From Methanosphaera sp. ISO3-F5 (GTDB lineage: Archaea > Methanobacteriota > Methanobacteria > Methanobacteriales > Methanobacteriaceae): 64,000 nt of DNA. The position numbers and the translations under genes were made by a program. The stretch lies in assembly GCF_034480035.2 (NCBI RefSeq), contig NZ_CP118753.2, forward strand, positions 62,001 through 126,000. Reading direction: 5' to 3'. The notes under the pieces are model-generated. The model was given only the letters and a program-made list of their open reading frames with translations, did not search any database and was not told the DNA's origin. Below, in pieces: positions 44,792 to 54,412 of this stretch; position 1 is the stretch's first letter; each line of letters begins with the position of its first letter.

Positions 44792-46399
44792 TCACTTATT
44801 AATTAATTCTAAGAATTTCTTCGCTTTCTTCGTGGTAGGTTTTTCAATTTTGTTAAGTGCATTTTTCTCTTTAACAGCCTCTTTAGGATCAACATGTAAC
44901 AATTCCGCAGATTTATTCAAAGATAAATTACATTTATTATGTATTGCAACTGCACCAATTGCTTCTTGATTTGGTTTCAAATGTAATTTCTTTATTTTTG
45001 TTTCAAGTTCAGATTTGTATTGAATAGTTTCTTTCATATTGGCTAATGAATCAACATTTTCATTATTATCTATTAAAAGATTAACAACATCTTTTGGGAA
45101 CACATATTCAAAAACTTTTATCTGATTCGAATCTAAATTAGGTCTAAGATTAGGGAATGGACCTGAATAATTGTTTCGTCTACTCTCAGTAGTTGTCAAA
45201 TAATATTTGAAAATATCCCATAAAATCAATGTTTTAGGAGTTTCCATATAAAAATGCTTCTTGATAGAAACTTTTTTGTTAAGATCTTCTCTTAATTCTC
45301 TATCTAAAACTCTATCTTTATTCATTAAATTATTCTTTTTTAATTTTATATATTTTAATTCTTCTTCTAATTCAATACGTTCATCAGCTTCTCTTGCTAA
45401 TTTACTAGCATCATTACGTGCTTCTTCTATGATTTTACGATAAGTATTAATTTTGTCCATATTACGAATATGTGATGGAATAATCTCATCAATATTCTGG
45501 TTAACAATATTCTCTGAATACTGCAAATAGGCTATAGCCAGTGCATTTTGTACATATTTGTCATTAATCAAGGATGGTTTCTTATGATTAAATTGCAATA
45601 ACTCTATCCGTGCGTTTGGACCGTATCTTTTTCGTAATTCTAATTCATAATTGGATTCATCAGCATAATCAATATTTGCTTTCTTACTAATCCATTTGTT
45701 TGTTTTTTTATCTTTTACTTTAGCAATCACAGTAACACTTTTTACTAAACCTCTTTTTTCTTGTTTCATAACTTTAATTATGCTTCTATATGCTTCAAGG
45801 CTGTATTTGGTTAACTGTGATCTTTTTAATAAATATTCTCCTCCGAGAGGTAAATATTTTATAAGTTCTAATCTACAAATTCCACTATTATTTGGATGTA
45901 TTTCAAAATCTTCGGATGAACAGTCGCACTGTATTTTTTCTATCTTATAATCATCATCAAACTTTAAAATATTTTCAATAATATTTTTCTTATAATTTTG
46001 TCCACATTTTTTACAGGTTATAGTAGCATATTCCTCTAAGTGACCTATTGCTATTTTGTGGGATGCAATAGCAGACTTGACTTGGTCTAATATGTTTTTC
46101 TTATTTGAAGCTTTAATACGGAAATATTGTGCATGTCTAGATTGATCATGCACATCATCTGGAATAATTTCAGGACTATTATTTCCTCCTTTACCAAATC
46201 TTTTTAAAGCACTATATGGAGAAGTAAAACCTCTTATTTCCATTTTATTCCTAAGGTTTTGTAATTCTTCAAGATTCGTTTTTAAATAAGTGTAAATTTC
46301 AATAAAACTATCAAAATCTTCAATACTTTCAGCAATTATTGGTTTATATTGAATCTTTTTAAGAAACTTCTCACTCTGTGTCACTAAGGTTTCGCTCAT
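44792..46399 (-). CDS. DUF530-like methanogen protein
   Basis: This 535-residue soluble protein contains a possible zinc site CKKCGQNY...CDCSSED at about residues 130-165, a central helical charged part with KLAREADERIELEEELKYIKLKK (coiled coil near 345-370), and a C-terminal helical domain with SAELLHVDP. It fits the methanogen-specific DUF530 group in size, though I recall that from general knowledge. The function is unknown. Its ATG overlaps the metG stop by four bases (46396-46399), so it is translationally coupled to methionyl-tRNA synthetase. Confidence 0.6.
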   Translation of the reverse strand: MSETLVTQSEKFLKKIQYKPIIAESIEDFDSFIEIYTYLKTNLEELQNLRNKMEIRGFTSPYSALKRFGKGGNNSPEIIPDDVHDQSRHAQYFRIKASNKKNILDQVKSAIASHKIAIGHLEEYATITCKKCGQNYKKNIIENILKFDDDYKIEKIQCDCSSEDFEIHPNNSGICRLELIKYLPLGGEYLLKRSQLTKYSLEAYRSIIKVMKQEKRGLVKSVTVIAKVKDKKTNKWISKKANIDYADESNYELELRKRYGPNARIELLQFNHKKPSLINDKYVQNALAIAYLQYSENIVNQNIDEIIPSHIRNMDKINTYRKIIEEARNDASKLAREADERIELEEELKYIKLKKNNLMNKDRVLDRELREDLNKKVSIKKHFYMETPKTLILWDIFKYYLTTTESRRNNYSGPFPNLRPNLDSNQIKVFEYVFPKDVVNLLIDNNENVDSLANMKETIQYKSELETKIKKLHLKPNQEAIGAVAIHNKCNLSLNKSAELLHVDPKEAVKEKNALNKIEKPTTKKAKKFLELINK

Positions 46400-48420
46400 T
46401 TTATATGTTCACCAACATTTCCTTCTGTGGTCAATAATTCCATACTATCCGTAGCTAATAACATACCATTTGATTGGACACCAAACAATTTTGCTGGTTG
46501 AAGATTTGCAACTACAATAACTTTTCTATCAATAAGTTCTTCTGGTTCATATCTTTTTGCAAGACCTGCAACAACTTGTCTTATTTCTTCTCCTAAATCA
46601 ACTTGTAATTTAAGTAAATTTTTAGAACCTTCAATTCTTTCTGCTTCTTTAATTTGTCCAACAACTAAATCTACTCTTCCAAATTCATCAATACTAATCA
46701 GATCACTCATACTATCCTCTTCTTCTTCATTTTCTTCAATTGAATATAATTTACTTTTTTCTTCTTCAATTATTTTATCTTCTATTTTAGCAAATAATGG
46801 TTTTGCTTTTTTAATCTCATGTCCTGCTTCTAAAAATTCTTTTGATTCATTCCAATTAACTAATGGGGTTCTGTCTTCAAAGTTCATAAATCCAGTAACA
46901 TTTTCGGTAGGCATACCTATAATTTCCCTTATTTTCTGTGCTGTTTCAGGAACATATGGTGTTAATAAGATAGCTAACTCATGAACTAATTGATTAGATA
47001 AGTATAAGCAGGTTTTAGCACTACCTTCATCTTCTTTAACAGCTTTCCAAGGTTTTTTATCATTAAAATATTTGTTTGCCTCTTTAGTTAAGGTCATAAT
47101 TTCCTGTAATCCATCACGGAATTCAAATTCTTCAATACATTTTGCTACTTTGTCAGGTAATTCCTTAATTCTAGTTTCAAATACACGATCCTCTTCAGTA
47201 TATTCTCCAGGTTCCGGTATTTTACCTTCAAAAAATTTATTAGTAAATGTGAATGTTCTATGAATAAAGTTTCCAAGATTATCAGTTAATTCATTATTTA
47301 TTCTTCTCTGGAAGTCATCCCAGGAGAAATCAGTATCCTTATTAAGAGGAGCATTAATTACCATATAATATCTTAACAAATCACTGTCAAATTTGTCTAG
47401 GAAGTCTTTAACCCAAATTACCCATCCTTTACTGGTAGACATTTTACGTCCTTCTAATGACAAGTATCCACCACCTATAACTGAATAAGGTAATTTCCAG
47501 TTTCTTCCCATAAGCATACTAGGCCAAAATATGGTATGATGATAAATTATGTCTTTACCAATAAAATGAACAGTTTTATCATCCCAGTATTCCTTCCAAT
47601 CTAAATCATGTTTTAATGCCCATGTTTCTGCCGAAGACTGATATCCAATAAATGCTTCTGCCCAAACGTACAAAACTTTTCCAGTAGCTGAATCAAGTGG
47701 TACTGGAATACCCCAAGTCATGTCACGAGTCATAATCCAATCTTTAAGACCTTCATTAACCCATTCTCTTGCAAAGTTTTTAACATTCTTTGGTAATTTA
47801 GTATTATTGTTTAACCATTCTTTCAATGGTTCTTCAAATTCATGAAGTTTAAAATAGTACTGTTTTGACTGTTGAACATGAGGTGTTCCATCACATATTA
47901 GGCAATGTGGTTCTACAAGTTCTGTAGGGTCTAAGTGACGTCCACATACTTCACATTGATCCCCTCTTGCCCCTTCACTTTCACAATGAGGACAAGTTCC
48001 TTCCACATATCGATCAGGTAAACTTCTTTGACAATTATCACAAAAAAGTTGGTCTATTGTTTTTTCATAAATATATCCTTGATCGTATAATGTTTTAAAA
48101 AATTCTTGAGCCATTCTGTAATGATTTTTATCAGTAGTTCTTCTAAAACTATCTAATGATATGTTACAAGCTTTTAAATCATTACCAATTAATTCATGGT
48201 ATTTATCTGTAATATCCTTAGGACTAATGTTTTCTTGTTCAGCTCTTACAGCTATTGGCGTTCCATGTTCATCAGTTGAACATACCATCACAGTATCTAC
48301 GCCATTCATACGATTGTATCTGGCATAAATATCTGCAGGAATATAAGTGGAACGTAAATGTCCTAGATGGCATGGACCATTTGCATAAGGTAATGCACAA
48401 GAGATAAATAGTTTACTCAT
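46396..48420 (-). CDS. metG: Methionyl-tRNA synthetase
   Basis: This 674-residue class I synthetase charges tRNA-Met. It shows the HIGH-type motif (PYANGPCHLGHLRS, residues 10-23), a zinc-binding Cys cluster (CDNC, CPHC, CEVC, CLIC at about 123-175), KMSTS near residue 325, and a C-terminal EMAP-type tRNA-binding domain (about 570-674, GRVDLVVGQIKEAERIEGS). Length equals the archaeal/bacterial long form. It is the first gene of the minus-strand operon that continues into the DUF530-like, HTH and MraY-like genes. Its promoter is divergent from priL. Confidence 0.97.
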   Translation of the reverse strand: MSKLFISCALPYANGPCHLGHLRSTYIPADIYARYNRMNGVDTVMVCSTDEHGTPIAVRAEQENISPKDITDKYHELIGNDLKACNISLDSFRRTTDKNHYRMAQEFFKTLYDQGYIYEKTIDQLFCDNCQRSLPDRYVEGTCPHCESEGARGDQCEVCGRHLDPTELVEPHCLICDGTPHVQQSKQYYFKLHEFEEPLKEWLNNNTKLPKNVKNFAREWVNEGLKDWIMTRDMTWGIPVPLDSATGKVLYVWAEAFIGYQSSAETWALKHDLDWKEYWDDKTVHFIGKDIIYHHTIFWPSMLMGRNWKLPYSVIGGGYLSLEGRKMSTSKGWVIWVKDFLDKFDSDLLRYYMVINAPLNKDTDFSWDDFQRRINNELTDNLGNFIHRTFTFTNKFFEGKIPEPGEYTEEDRVFETRIKELPDKVAKCIEEFEFRDGLQEIMTLTKEANKYFNDKKPWKAVKEDEGSAKTCLYLSNQLVHELAILLTPYVPETAQKIREIIGMPTENVTGFMNFEDRTPLVNWNESKEFLEAGHEIKKAKPLFAKIEDKIIEEEKSKLYSIEENEEEEDSMSDLISIDEFGRVDLVVGQIKEAERIEGSKNLLKLQVDLGEEIRQVVAGLAKRYEPEELIDRKVIVVANLQPAKLFGVQSNGMLLATDSMELLTTEGNVGEHIK

Positions 48421-48602
48421 ATAAGTTTAGCCTCCGTTTTTTCATAATTAATAAAAATTAAATATAATTTTAATTTATGATGTTAATATTTTTGTTTTAG
48501 ATATCTTATCTATTTTGCTATATTTTCTAAAAATTTTGGTTGAAGTAATTTGGTCATATTTCTAAAATATATTAGTGTATAGAATATAGATATTATAATA
48601 TC

Positions 48603-49961
48603 ATGATAAAAACTCCTTACATAAATCCATTTAGTAATGATGCTAAAGAAATAGTCAGTAAACTGGGTCAAGTAGAAAAGCTCAATCAACCAAACACTTC
48701 ACTAAGTAACATAGTTAATCACACAAGAGGTCAAAACTTAAGCGACCCTCGAACACTACCCGAAACAATAAAAGAATTAGCCCTAGCAAGATATGGATGG
48801 TTCCTATTCAGAAAATCATCAGAATCCAACGAAAAAAAATATGAGTACCTATTTAATCCAGACATATACGAATATGATATAGTGGCATTCTACCTGCTAT
48901 GTCAAGCAGTAGCAATAAAATATGGGCCAGACAGTCATGAAGCCCGACTCATATTAGACTGTGAGGAAGACATAATTTCTCAAAGATTAGAAATTTTAAA
49001 ATCTGAATCAAACGATTTTCAAGCAACATTTCTACGAAAAACATTAAATCAATTAATAGATACAAACAACTTATACTGGACAGATTTAAAAGAAATATTT
49101 GATCTAGGAAAACTAGATTTAAACGAATTATTACTATCAAATGGAAAAATAATCCTTGAATATGAAGATTTCATAGAAGAATATGGACATTTAATCCATA
49201 ACAGGGATCCAAGGACAATGTATGAAGTAACTGCAGGAACAAAAATTAAATCAAAAATATTACTAAACCTAATAAGATACAATACAAAAAAATACATAGA
49301 AAACGTTTATGAAATGTCAAAAAGAATGGTTGAACCTAACCCATTACTAATAGAATTAGCAGAAAACATTAAAGAAGTTCAACAAGAAGCACAATCCAAG
49401 AAATATGCTTCACAAGGTGGAGTAAATTATGTTGATGATCAACCAGTAAACTATGAAATGGAAGCATTTCCGCCATGTGTACGAAAATGTATGCAAGGAA
49501 TAAAAAGTGGTGGCCGAAACGATGCAATAGTACTTTTTCTAACACCATTCATATCCTATTCAAGATTATGCCCATCAATATTTTCAAAACAAGAACAAAA
49601 CATGAAAATATCTGATGTAGACCCTTCACTAGAAATAACACACAACGAAATCATACCCCTAATATATGAAGCAGCACAAGCATGTAGTCCACCATTATTC
49701 AAGGATCAACCACAAGAAAAAATAAACATCAACTCCAAATTAGGCTTTGGAATGCATAATGAATTAAAACTTGATCATGAAGGAGAAACACAATGGTACA
49801 CTCCGATGAGTTGTGAAAAAATTAAATTACACATGCCAAACTTATGCACACCTAATGTAGATTGTAAAAAAATTGGAAATCCAATAACATATTACAATAG
49901 AAAAAGAAGACTTATGAAAAAAGATAACAAAATGGGGCAGGTGAAAAATAATGGAGATTGA
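48603..49961 (+). CDS. priL: DNA primase large subunit
   Basis: This 452-residue subunit of archaeal primase regulates primer synthesis by PriS. The C-terminal Fe-S domain shows cysteines in [10 protein letters not shown] (about residues 296-305), [16 protein letters not shown] and NLCTP, consistent with a 4Fe-4S cluster. The N-terminal part starts [15 protein letters not shown]. It overlaps priS by 11 bases, and GGTGAAAAATA at the end of priL supplies the priS ribosome-binding site. The pair form one operon divergent from metG. Confidence 0.93.
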   Translation: MIKTPYINPFSNDAKEIVSKLGQVEKLNQPNTSLSNIVNHTRGQNLSDPRTLPETIKELALARYGWFLFRKSSESNEKKYEYLFNPDIYEYDIVAFYLLCQAVAIKYGPDSHEARLILDCEEDIISQRLEILKSESNDFQATFLRKTLNQLIDTNNLYWTDLKEIFDLGKLDLNELLLSNGKIILEYEDFIEEYGHLIHNRDPRTMYEVTAGTKIKSKILLNLIRYNTKKYIENVYEMSKRMVEPNPLLIELAENIKEVQQEAQSKKYASQGGVNYVDDQPVNYEMEAFPPCVRKCMQGIKSGGRNDAIVLFLTPFISYSRLCPSIFSKQEQNMKISDVDPSLEITHNEIIPLIYEAAQACSPPLFKDQPQEKININSKLGFGMHNELKLDHEGETQWYTPMSCEKIKLHMPNLCTPNVDCKKIGNPITYYNRKRRLMKKDNKMGQVKNNGD

Positions 49962-50922
49962 ATTAAAACCTGCATCTAATTATGAACGAAAACTATTCTA
50001 TAGGGAAGAATGGGATGTGAATGATGTACCAGACTTTGTCTTAGACTCCTTAACCAGCAGAGAGTTTGGTTTTGACCATTTTGGACAAGGACCTAATGAC
50101 AGGTATAAAACATTCCAAGATCCTTTAAGATTAAAACGTTTCATCAAAGCAAAACAACCATTCGCATCATATTGTTCAGTAGCATTCTATAATAATCCTA
50201 AACAAAGAAAAGGATGGCAAAAATCAGAACTAGTTTTTGATGTAGATGCAAAAGACGTGCCAATAAGAACATGTGACTGTGAAGAAGGACAAGTATGTGA
50301 CATATGTCTAAGTCAAGCTAAAGAAATAGTGTTAATGATTAAAGACGTATTAAAAGGTGAAATGGGACTTAAAAATATCAACATGATTTATTCCGGTAGA
50401 GGATATCACGTAAGAGTACTTGATGAAAGCATAATGGAAGCATCAAGTGAACTTAGAGGACAAATAGTACAATATGTAATAGGAGCAAAAGAACCGGATT
50501 TAACAAACTCATTAGGCTTCAATAACCTACAACACTTCATCATACCCTATGGTTATTCAAGAAATTTTACAAAATGGTCCAAGTACACAATTCTTCACTT
50601 AACAAAAAAATCCCAATTGGATAATGTTAATAAAAAATTATTAAATGATGTTCTAAAATATAGACATTTCCTAGAAGAAGATAGTTGGGGAGCATTCAGA
50701 ACACAAATCGGGCCACGACGTATTAATAAAGTAATCAGTGCAGTTGCAAGAATAAACATGAACATCACGGATACTAAAGTATCCATAGACTTAAAACGTA
50801 TACTGAGACTACCATCAACATTACACTCAAAAGTAAGTATGAAATCAACATTAATTAAAAATATAGAAACATTTGATCCATTTGATGATGCAGTACCAAA
50901 ATTTGTGTATGAAAGAAAATAA
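49951..50922 (+). CDS. priS: DNA primase catalytic small subunit
   Basis: This 323-residue catalytic primase subunit makes RNA primers for replication. The catalytic acidic pair is in [11 protein letters not shown] at about residues 94-104, followed by the zinc-binding [12 protein letters not shown] at about 110-121. [14 protein letters not shown] is the conserved SGxGxH motif, and RLPSTLHSK is the C-terminal landmark. Length matches PriS. Co-expression with overlapping priL gives the heterodimer. Confidence 0.95.
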   Translation: MEIELKPASNYERKLFYREEWDVNDVPDFVLDSLTSREFGFDHFGQGPNDRYKTFQDPLRLKRFIKAKQPFASYCSVAFYNNPKQRKGWQKSELVFDVDAKDVPIRTCDCEEGQVCDICLSQAKEIVLMIKDVLKGEMGLKNINMIYSGRGYHVRVLDESIMEASSELRGQIVQYVIGAKEPDLTNSLGFNNLQHFIIPYGYSRNFTKWSKYTILHLTKKSQLDNVNKKLLNDVLKYRHFLEEDSWGAFRTQIGPRRINKVISAVARINMNITDTKVSIDLKRILRLPSTLHSKVSMKSTLIKNIETFDPFDDAVPKFVYERK

Positions 50923-50930
50923 TTATTAAA

Positions 50931-52304
50931 TTATCTTCTTAGCTTATAATCAGGATAAATGTGCATAAACAACTCTTCATAATCCTCAGGGTTTTCTTGA
51001 TCTATTACTTCAAACACGGTATTTAATGAATAGTTTCCAGTAATTTCATCTTTAACATTTTTTCCTAATTTTAAAATACTTCTATTCTCTTTTTTAACTA
51101 TGTTATCAACCATTTCTGGCACATTTTTATACTTTCTTTCTGAAACTGAAATCCATTTATCCTCACGGATATATGCATTAGAATATTTATTTTTAAAATT
51201 CATTCCATTCTCTTTATATTTGATTTGTGGTCCCTTATGTATTTTAATGTTTGATACTTCATCATTGTCATATTCTAATATTATTCTTGCTTCATTATCT
51301 GAGTTAATGTAGTAATTATTTTCAATAATTCTGAAATCATACATTTCTGAAACTTTAATGAATGAATTCATAGTCTTATTTATCTGAGGATAAATTACAT
51401 CATCAGGTAATTCAGGTACATTAAATGATAAAACATAACATTTAGTCCCTCTCTTTGTGAATTCAGTTATTAGCTCTTCGCGTGTTATATGAATTTTCCT
51501 GTTTTGGAAATATTCCATTTTAGGGTCAGATAGGTAATTTCGGCATGCAATAATAAATTCTGAAAATTTTTGTAATGATAATGCGGCTGCTACATTCCTG
51601 TTTTTATCAGTAGGGTCAATTACTATTAATGGATCCTTAAAATTATTACTTGTCCCGTATTCTTCTAAATCAATTTCATATCTGTTATGCCAATTATTTG
51701 CTGCTTCTTCAATAATCCTATCAAAACTATGGTATTTTAGGATTAATAATTCACATAGATATCCGGAAAAACCACTAACTTTGTAATTTGCTCCATAAGT
51801 ATTTATTGAGGTCATGAATTTTTTTAAAAGTAATACTTGTCTTGTTTCTTCTTCAGTCATGTGGCTTTGAATATAATCTGTATGTAATATTGTTCTATCA
51901 ACAGCAGATTTCAGTTCGCTTGAATCTTTAATTTGGTAACATGGAACAAAATCCACTTCAAAACCATCAATTAATCCAGTAGTATAAGGGTGTGAAGCAT
52001 ATCGGACCTCCGATGTTCCACCCACTTTTTTTATACAGTATTCTCCAAACTCTAAACCATAACTTTTCAATTCTTCTTCAGGATAAGATAGGGGAAATGT
52101 CATGAAAATATCAATATCTGATTTTCCCATTAATGATGTGTTCTTAGCCATTGAACCAACTAATCTGCACTTAATATTAATATTTTTACTTTTAGAATAA
52201 TCCATTATTATTTTAATTAATTTATTGGAGAATTCAATAACGTTCTGTCTATCTTCGAGGGAGGGTTCTATATCTTTTAATATTTCGTTGTAAATTTCTA
52301 TCAC
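50931..52304 (-). CDS. cca: CCA-adding tRNA nucleotidyltransferase
   Basis: This 457-residue archaeal class I CCA-adding enzyme adds or repairs the 3' CCA of tRNA. The nucleotidyltransferase motif GSMAKNTSLMGKSDIDIF, with the catalytic Asp-x-Asp, is at about residues 47-64, and DGFEVDFVPCYQI supplies the third Asp. VSGFSGYLCELLIL matches the following helical domain. Length is standard. It is convergent with priS, eight bases apart, and followed 38 bases upstream by the cbiT gene in the same orientation. Confidence 0.95.
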   Translation of the reverse strand: MIEIYNEILKDIEPSLEDRQNVIEFSNKLIKIIMDYSKSKNINIKCRLVGSMAKNTSLMGKSDIDIFMTFPLSYPEEELKSYGLEFGEYCIKKVGGTSEVRYASHPYTTGLIDGFEVDFVPCYQIKDSSELKSAVDRTILHTDYIQSHMTEEETRQVLLLKKFMTSINTYGANYKVSGFSGYLCELLILKYHSFDRIIEEAANNWHNRYEIDLEEYGTSNNFKDPLIVIDPTDKNRNVAAALSLQKFSEFIIACRNYLSDPKMEYFQNRKIHITREELITEFTKRGTKCYVLSFNVPELPDDVIYPQINKTMNSFIKVSEMYDFRIIENNYYINSDNEARIILEYDNDEVSNIKIHKGPQIKYKENGMNFKNKYSNAYIREDKWISVSERKYKNVPEMVDNIVKKENRSILKLGKNVKDEITGNYSLNTVFEVIDQENPEDYEELFMHIYPDYKLRR

Positions 52305-52342
52305 CAGAAAAAATAGTTTAAAAAATAATTTTGGAGGGGAGA

Positions 52343-52918
52343 TTATATTTTTTTAGCACTAACTATGGTAATAGGATTTAATGCTTTCATCATAACTCCA
52401 CGATCTAATATTGTTCCACGTGAAACGTTTAATGTAACAACTTCTGGTTCTGCACCTAATTCCTTAAGCATATGCACAGCATCAGTTGCAGTTTCAAGAA
52501 CTATTGATGTGATAATTATCCTTCCACCAACAGGAAGCTTAAGATAACCTGTTTCAATTATGTTATCGATATTTCCTCCACTGCCTCCAATCATAAGTTT
52601 AGTAAAATCTTCAATATCATCTAAAGCTGCAAGACCTTCATTTTCTATAAGATCGACCTTGTTCTGAAGACCAAACTTTTCTAAGTTACTTCTGGTGGTT
52701 TTTATAGCATCTGGATTCATATCAATACTATATACTCTTCTAGCTCTTTTAGCAAATTCTAAAGTTAATCCACCAGTTCCACATCCAACATCCACTACTA
52801 CATCTTCATCGGTTAATCTTGTCTTACTGATTACTAGTGCTCTTATTTCCTCTTTTGTAGGTCCTGGTACTTTTTTTGTTTTGATGAATTCATCATCAGG
52901 TGTTATATCGAAATACAT
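52343..52918 (-). CDS. cbiT: Cobalt-precorrin-6B C15-methyltransferase (decarboxylating)
   Basis: This 191-residue SAM-dependent methyltransferase belongs to the corrin pathway. MYFDITPDDEFIKTKKVPGPTK is the characteristic N-terminus, VVDVGCGTGGLTLEFA the SAM-binding loop near 46-60, and LMIGGSGGNIDNII the conserved GGSGG segment. It methylates C15 and decarboxylates the acetate side chain at C12. ATG 52918 is preceded by GGGAGA. An in-frame ATG five codons earlier lies within that region. It is on a minus-strand run with ubiX and thpR upstream, though functionally unrelated to them. Confidence 0.93.
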   Translation of the reverse strand: MYFDITPDDEFIKTKKVPGPTKEEIRALVISKTRLTDEDVVVDVGCGTGGLTLEFAKRARRVYSIDMNPDAIKTTRSNLEKFGLQNKVDLIENEGLAALDDIEDFTKLMIGGSGGNIDNIIETGYLKLPVGGRIIITSIVLETATDAVHMLKELGAEPEVVTLNVSRGTILDRGVMMKALNPITIVSAKKI

Positions 52919-52954
52919 ATTAATATCTCCCATGTAGTTATTTCCTAATTAATA

Positions 52955-53509
52955 CTATTGTTTCCACTTAGTAAATAAATTATTGTCTATACCCATTATG
53001 TCAAATATTTTACCAACAATAAAATTGATTTGATCATCAATTGTTTCAGGATTATGATAAAAACCAGGCATTGCAGGTAAAATTACAGCACCTTCCTTAC
53101 TAATTTTAACCATATTCTCTAAATGAACAGTTCGTAATGGTGTTTCTCTTGGAACAATTATTAATTGTCTTCTTTCTTTCAAAGTAACATCAGCTACACG
53201 AGTAATAACATTATCACCATAACCATTACTTATTGCAGATAATGTTTTCATACTGCAGGGGATAATTATGGCAGTATCAAATTTGAAAGAACCACTATTA
53301 ACAATAGCATTCAAATCATTTTCATCATGGATATAATCCGCTAATTCTTCAACAGATTTAACAGAATAATTAGTTTCATGTTCAATAATATCCATTGCTA
53401 TTGCTGAAATAATTAGATGAGTTTCAGCTTTTATTTTTTTAAGTTCCTCTAATAATCTTATACCATATATTACTCCACTAGCACCACTGATACCTACAAC
53501 TACTTTCAT
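52955..53509 (-). CDS. ubiX: Flavin prenyltransferase UbiX-like
   Basis: This 184-residue flavoprotein starts MKVVVGISGASGVIYGIRLLE, the family hallmark, and shows PCSMKTLSAISNGYGDN and RRQLIIVPRETPL. UbiX attaches a dimethylallyl group to reduced FMN to make the cofactor for UbiD-type decarboxylases; no ubiD is visible in this window. AGGAGAT overlapping the end of thpR provides its ribosome-binding site, and the two genes are two bases apart. Confidence 0.93.
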   Translation of the reverse strand: MKVVVGISGASGVIYGIRLLEELKKIKAETHLIISAIAMDIIEHETNYSVKSVEELADYIHDENDLNAIVNSGSFKFDTAIIIPCSMKTLSAISNGYGDNVITRVADVTLKERRQLIIVPRETPLRTVHLENMVKISKEGAVILPAMPGFYHNPETIDDQINFIVGKIFDIMGIDNNLFTKWKQ

Positions 53510-53511
53510 AT

Positions 53512-54069
53512 TTAATCTCCTAATTTAAATTCAGCAATATTCTTATAAATTGGACCATCACTTGTTAATTTACTTGATTTAAGACATATCTTTTTAACTT
53601 CCATTTTGCCATGATACCGTTTTTTCAAGAGTTTCAATGCACTACTTAATTCTTCCTTATCTTCGATCTTTTTAACTCTTCCAATAGTAATATGAGGGAC
53701 ATACTCTTTTTCTTTCCTAAAACCTAATTTATTAAATTCATTATCTAAATCTCTGATCAGGTTAGATGTAACTTTATTATCTTTAATTCCGGTCCAAATA
53801 ACTCTTGGCCTATAAATATTAGGAAACGCTCCTAAATTCACAACTTTAAGAGAATATTGGTCATACTTAACAATTATTTTATTAATTGCTTTTTTAATAT
53901 CATCTAACTGGTCTTCATTTATTTCACCAAAAAATTTCAGAGTTAAATGAATATTTTCTGTTTCAACATATTTAATTTTTCCAGCATCTTTTTCTTGAAT
54001 AATATGTTGCGTTTCATTAATTTTATTTTTAATATAATCCTCTATTTCTATTGCTAAAAAAGTACGCAT
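53512..54069 (-). CDS. thpR: RNA 2',3'-cyclic phosphodiesterase
   Basis: This 185-residue protein of the LigT/2H family has both HxTx signatures: IHLTLKFFGEI near residues 42-52 and HITIGRVKKI near 126-135. It hydrolyses 2',3'-cyclic phosphodiester ends or ligates 2'-5' bonds in RNA processing. The start MRTFLAIEIE follows GAGGGT. It lies at the upstream edge of an operon with ubiX; a structured intergenic region precedes it. Confidence 0.92.
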   Translation of the reverse strand: MRTFLAIEIEDYIKNKINETQHIIQEKDAGKIKYVETENIHLTLKFFGEINEDQLDDIKKAINKIIVKYDQYSLKVVNLGAFPNIYRPRVIWTGIKDNKVTSNLIRDLDNEFNKLGFRKEKEYVPHITIGRVKKIEDKEELSSALKLLKKRYHGKMEVKKICLKSSKLTSDGPIYKNIAEFKLGD

Positions 54070-54142
54070 AACAAACCCTCAAATATAAAAATTGATTAAA
54101 AAAGAAAAATAAAGTATTTTTTTTATAGTAAAATACAATGTA

Positions 54143-54267
54143 GGTTAATTGAACCTCTCCATCTTGTAGAAGCTGGAGATTCTTGGGTTGTAAGTTCTAA
54201 CGAACTTAAGTTTACCAAGCTATCCCCCATGTCCCGTGGGTTCTAATATATGTTCCCCTTTTTTTTT
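54143..54267 (+). ncRNA. Candidate structured RNA: branched fold and T-run
   Basis: On the plus strand the sequence folds into a branched shape. The closing pair GAACC (54151-54155)/GGTTC (54239-54243) encloses a hairpin CTCCA...TGGAG (54157-54161/54174-54178), then a long hairpin CTTGG...CCAAG (54182-54186/54215-54219) with inner AAGTTC/GAACTT (54192-54197/54202-54207) on a TAAC loop. A weaker CCCA/TGGG pair (54226-54229/54237-54240) competes with the closing stem. Nine T follow at 54259-54267, and a TATA-like TTTATAG lies about 25 bases upstream. The opposite strand also resembles the right end of tnpB elements (GAATCTCC...GGAGAGG), so it may instead be an insertion-element remnant or guide RNA on the minus strand. 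Confidence 0.5.
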
Positions 54268-54412
54268 AATATATTAATTTTTTTTCACAAAAAATTATTA
54301 TTATTATTATTCTTAAGAAGTTTTTTCAGTATTTAACACATTTGCATCATACTTGGAAACACTCTCAAGTTACATCCTCAACCCTGTAAAGGTATTCCTT
54401 TTTAGGATAAAA
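54268..54412. other. Rest of the 343-base gap between aroB' and thpR
   Basis: This part holds an ATT-repeat tract near 54294-54311, no coding frame, and a hairpin at 54383-54406 (CCT...AGG and AAAGG/CCTTT around a TATT loop, with two-base internal loops on each side). It sits seven bases beyond the dehydroquinate synthase stop on the minus strand. The hairpin could terminate that operon or be a second element end. Bases 54340-54385 contain no clear motif. Confidence 0.4.

Noticed and set aside
54143-54267. tRNA or SRP/RNase P RNA gene
   Set aside because: Arm lengths and loops do not fit tRNA (no D- or T-loop signature), and it is far too short for SRP or RNase P RNA.
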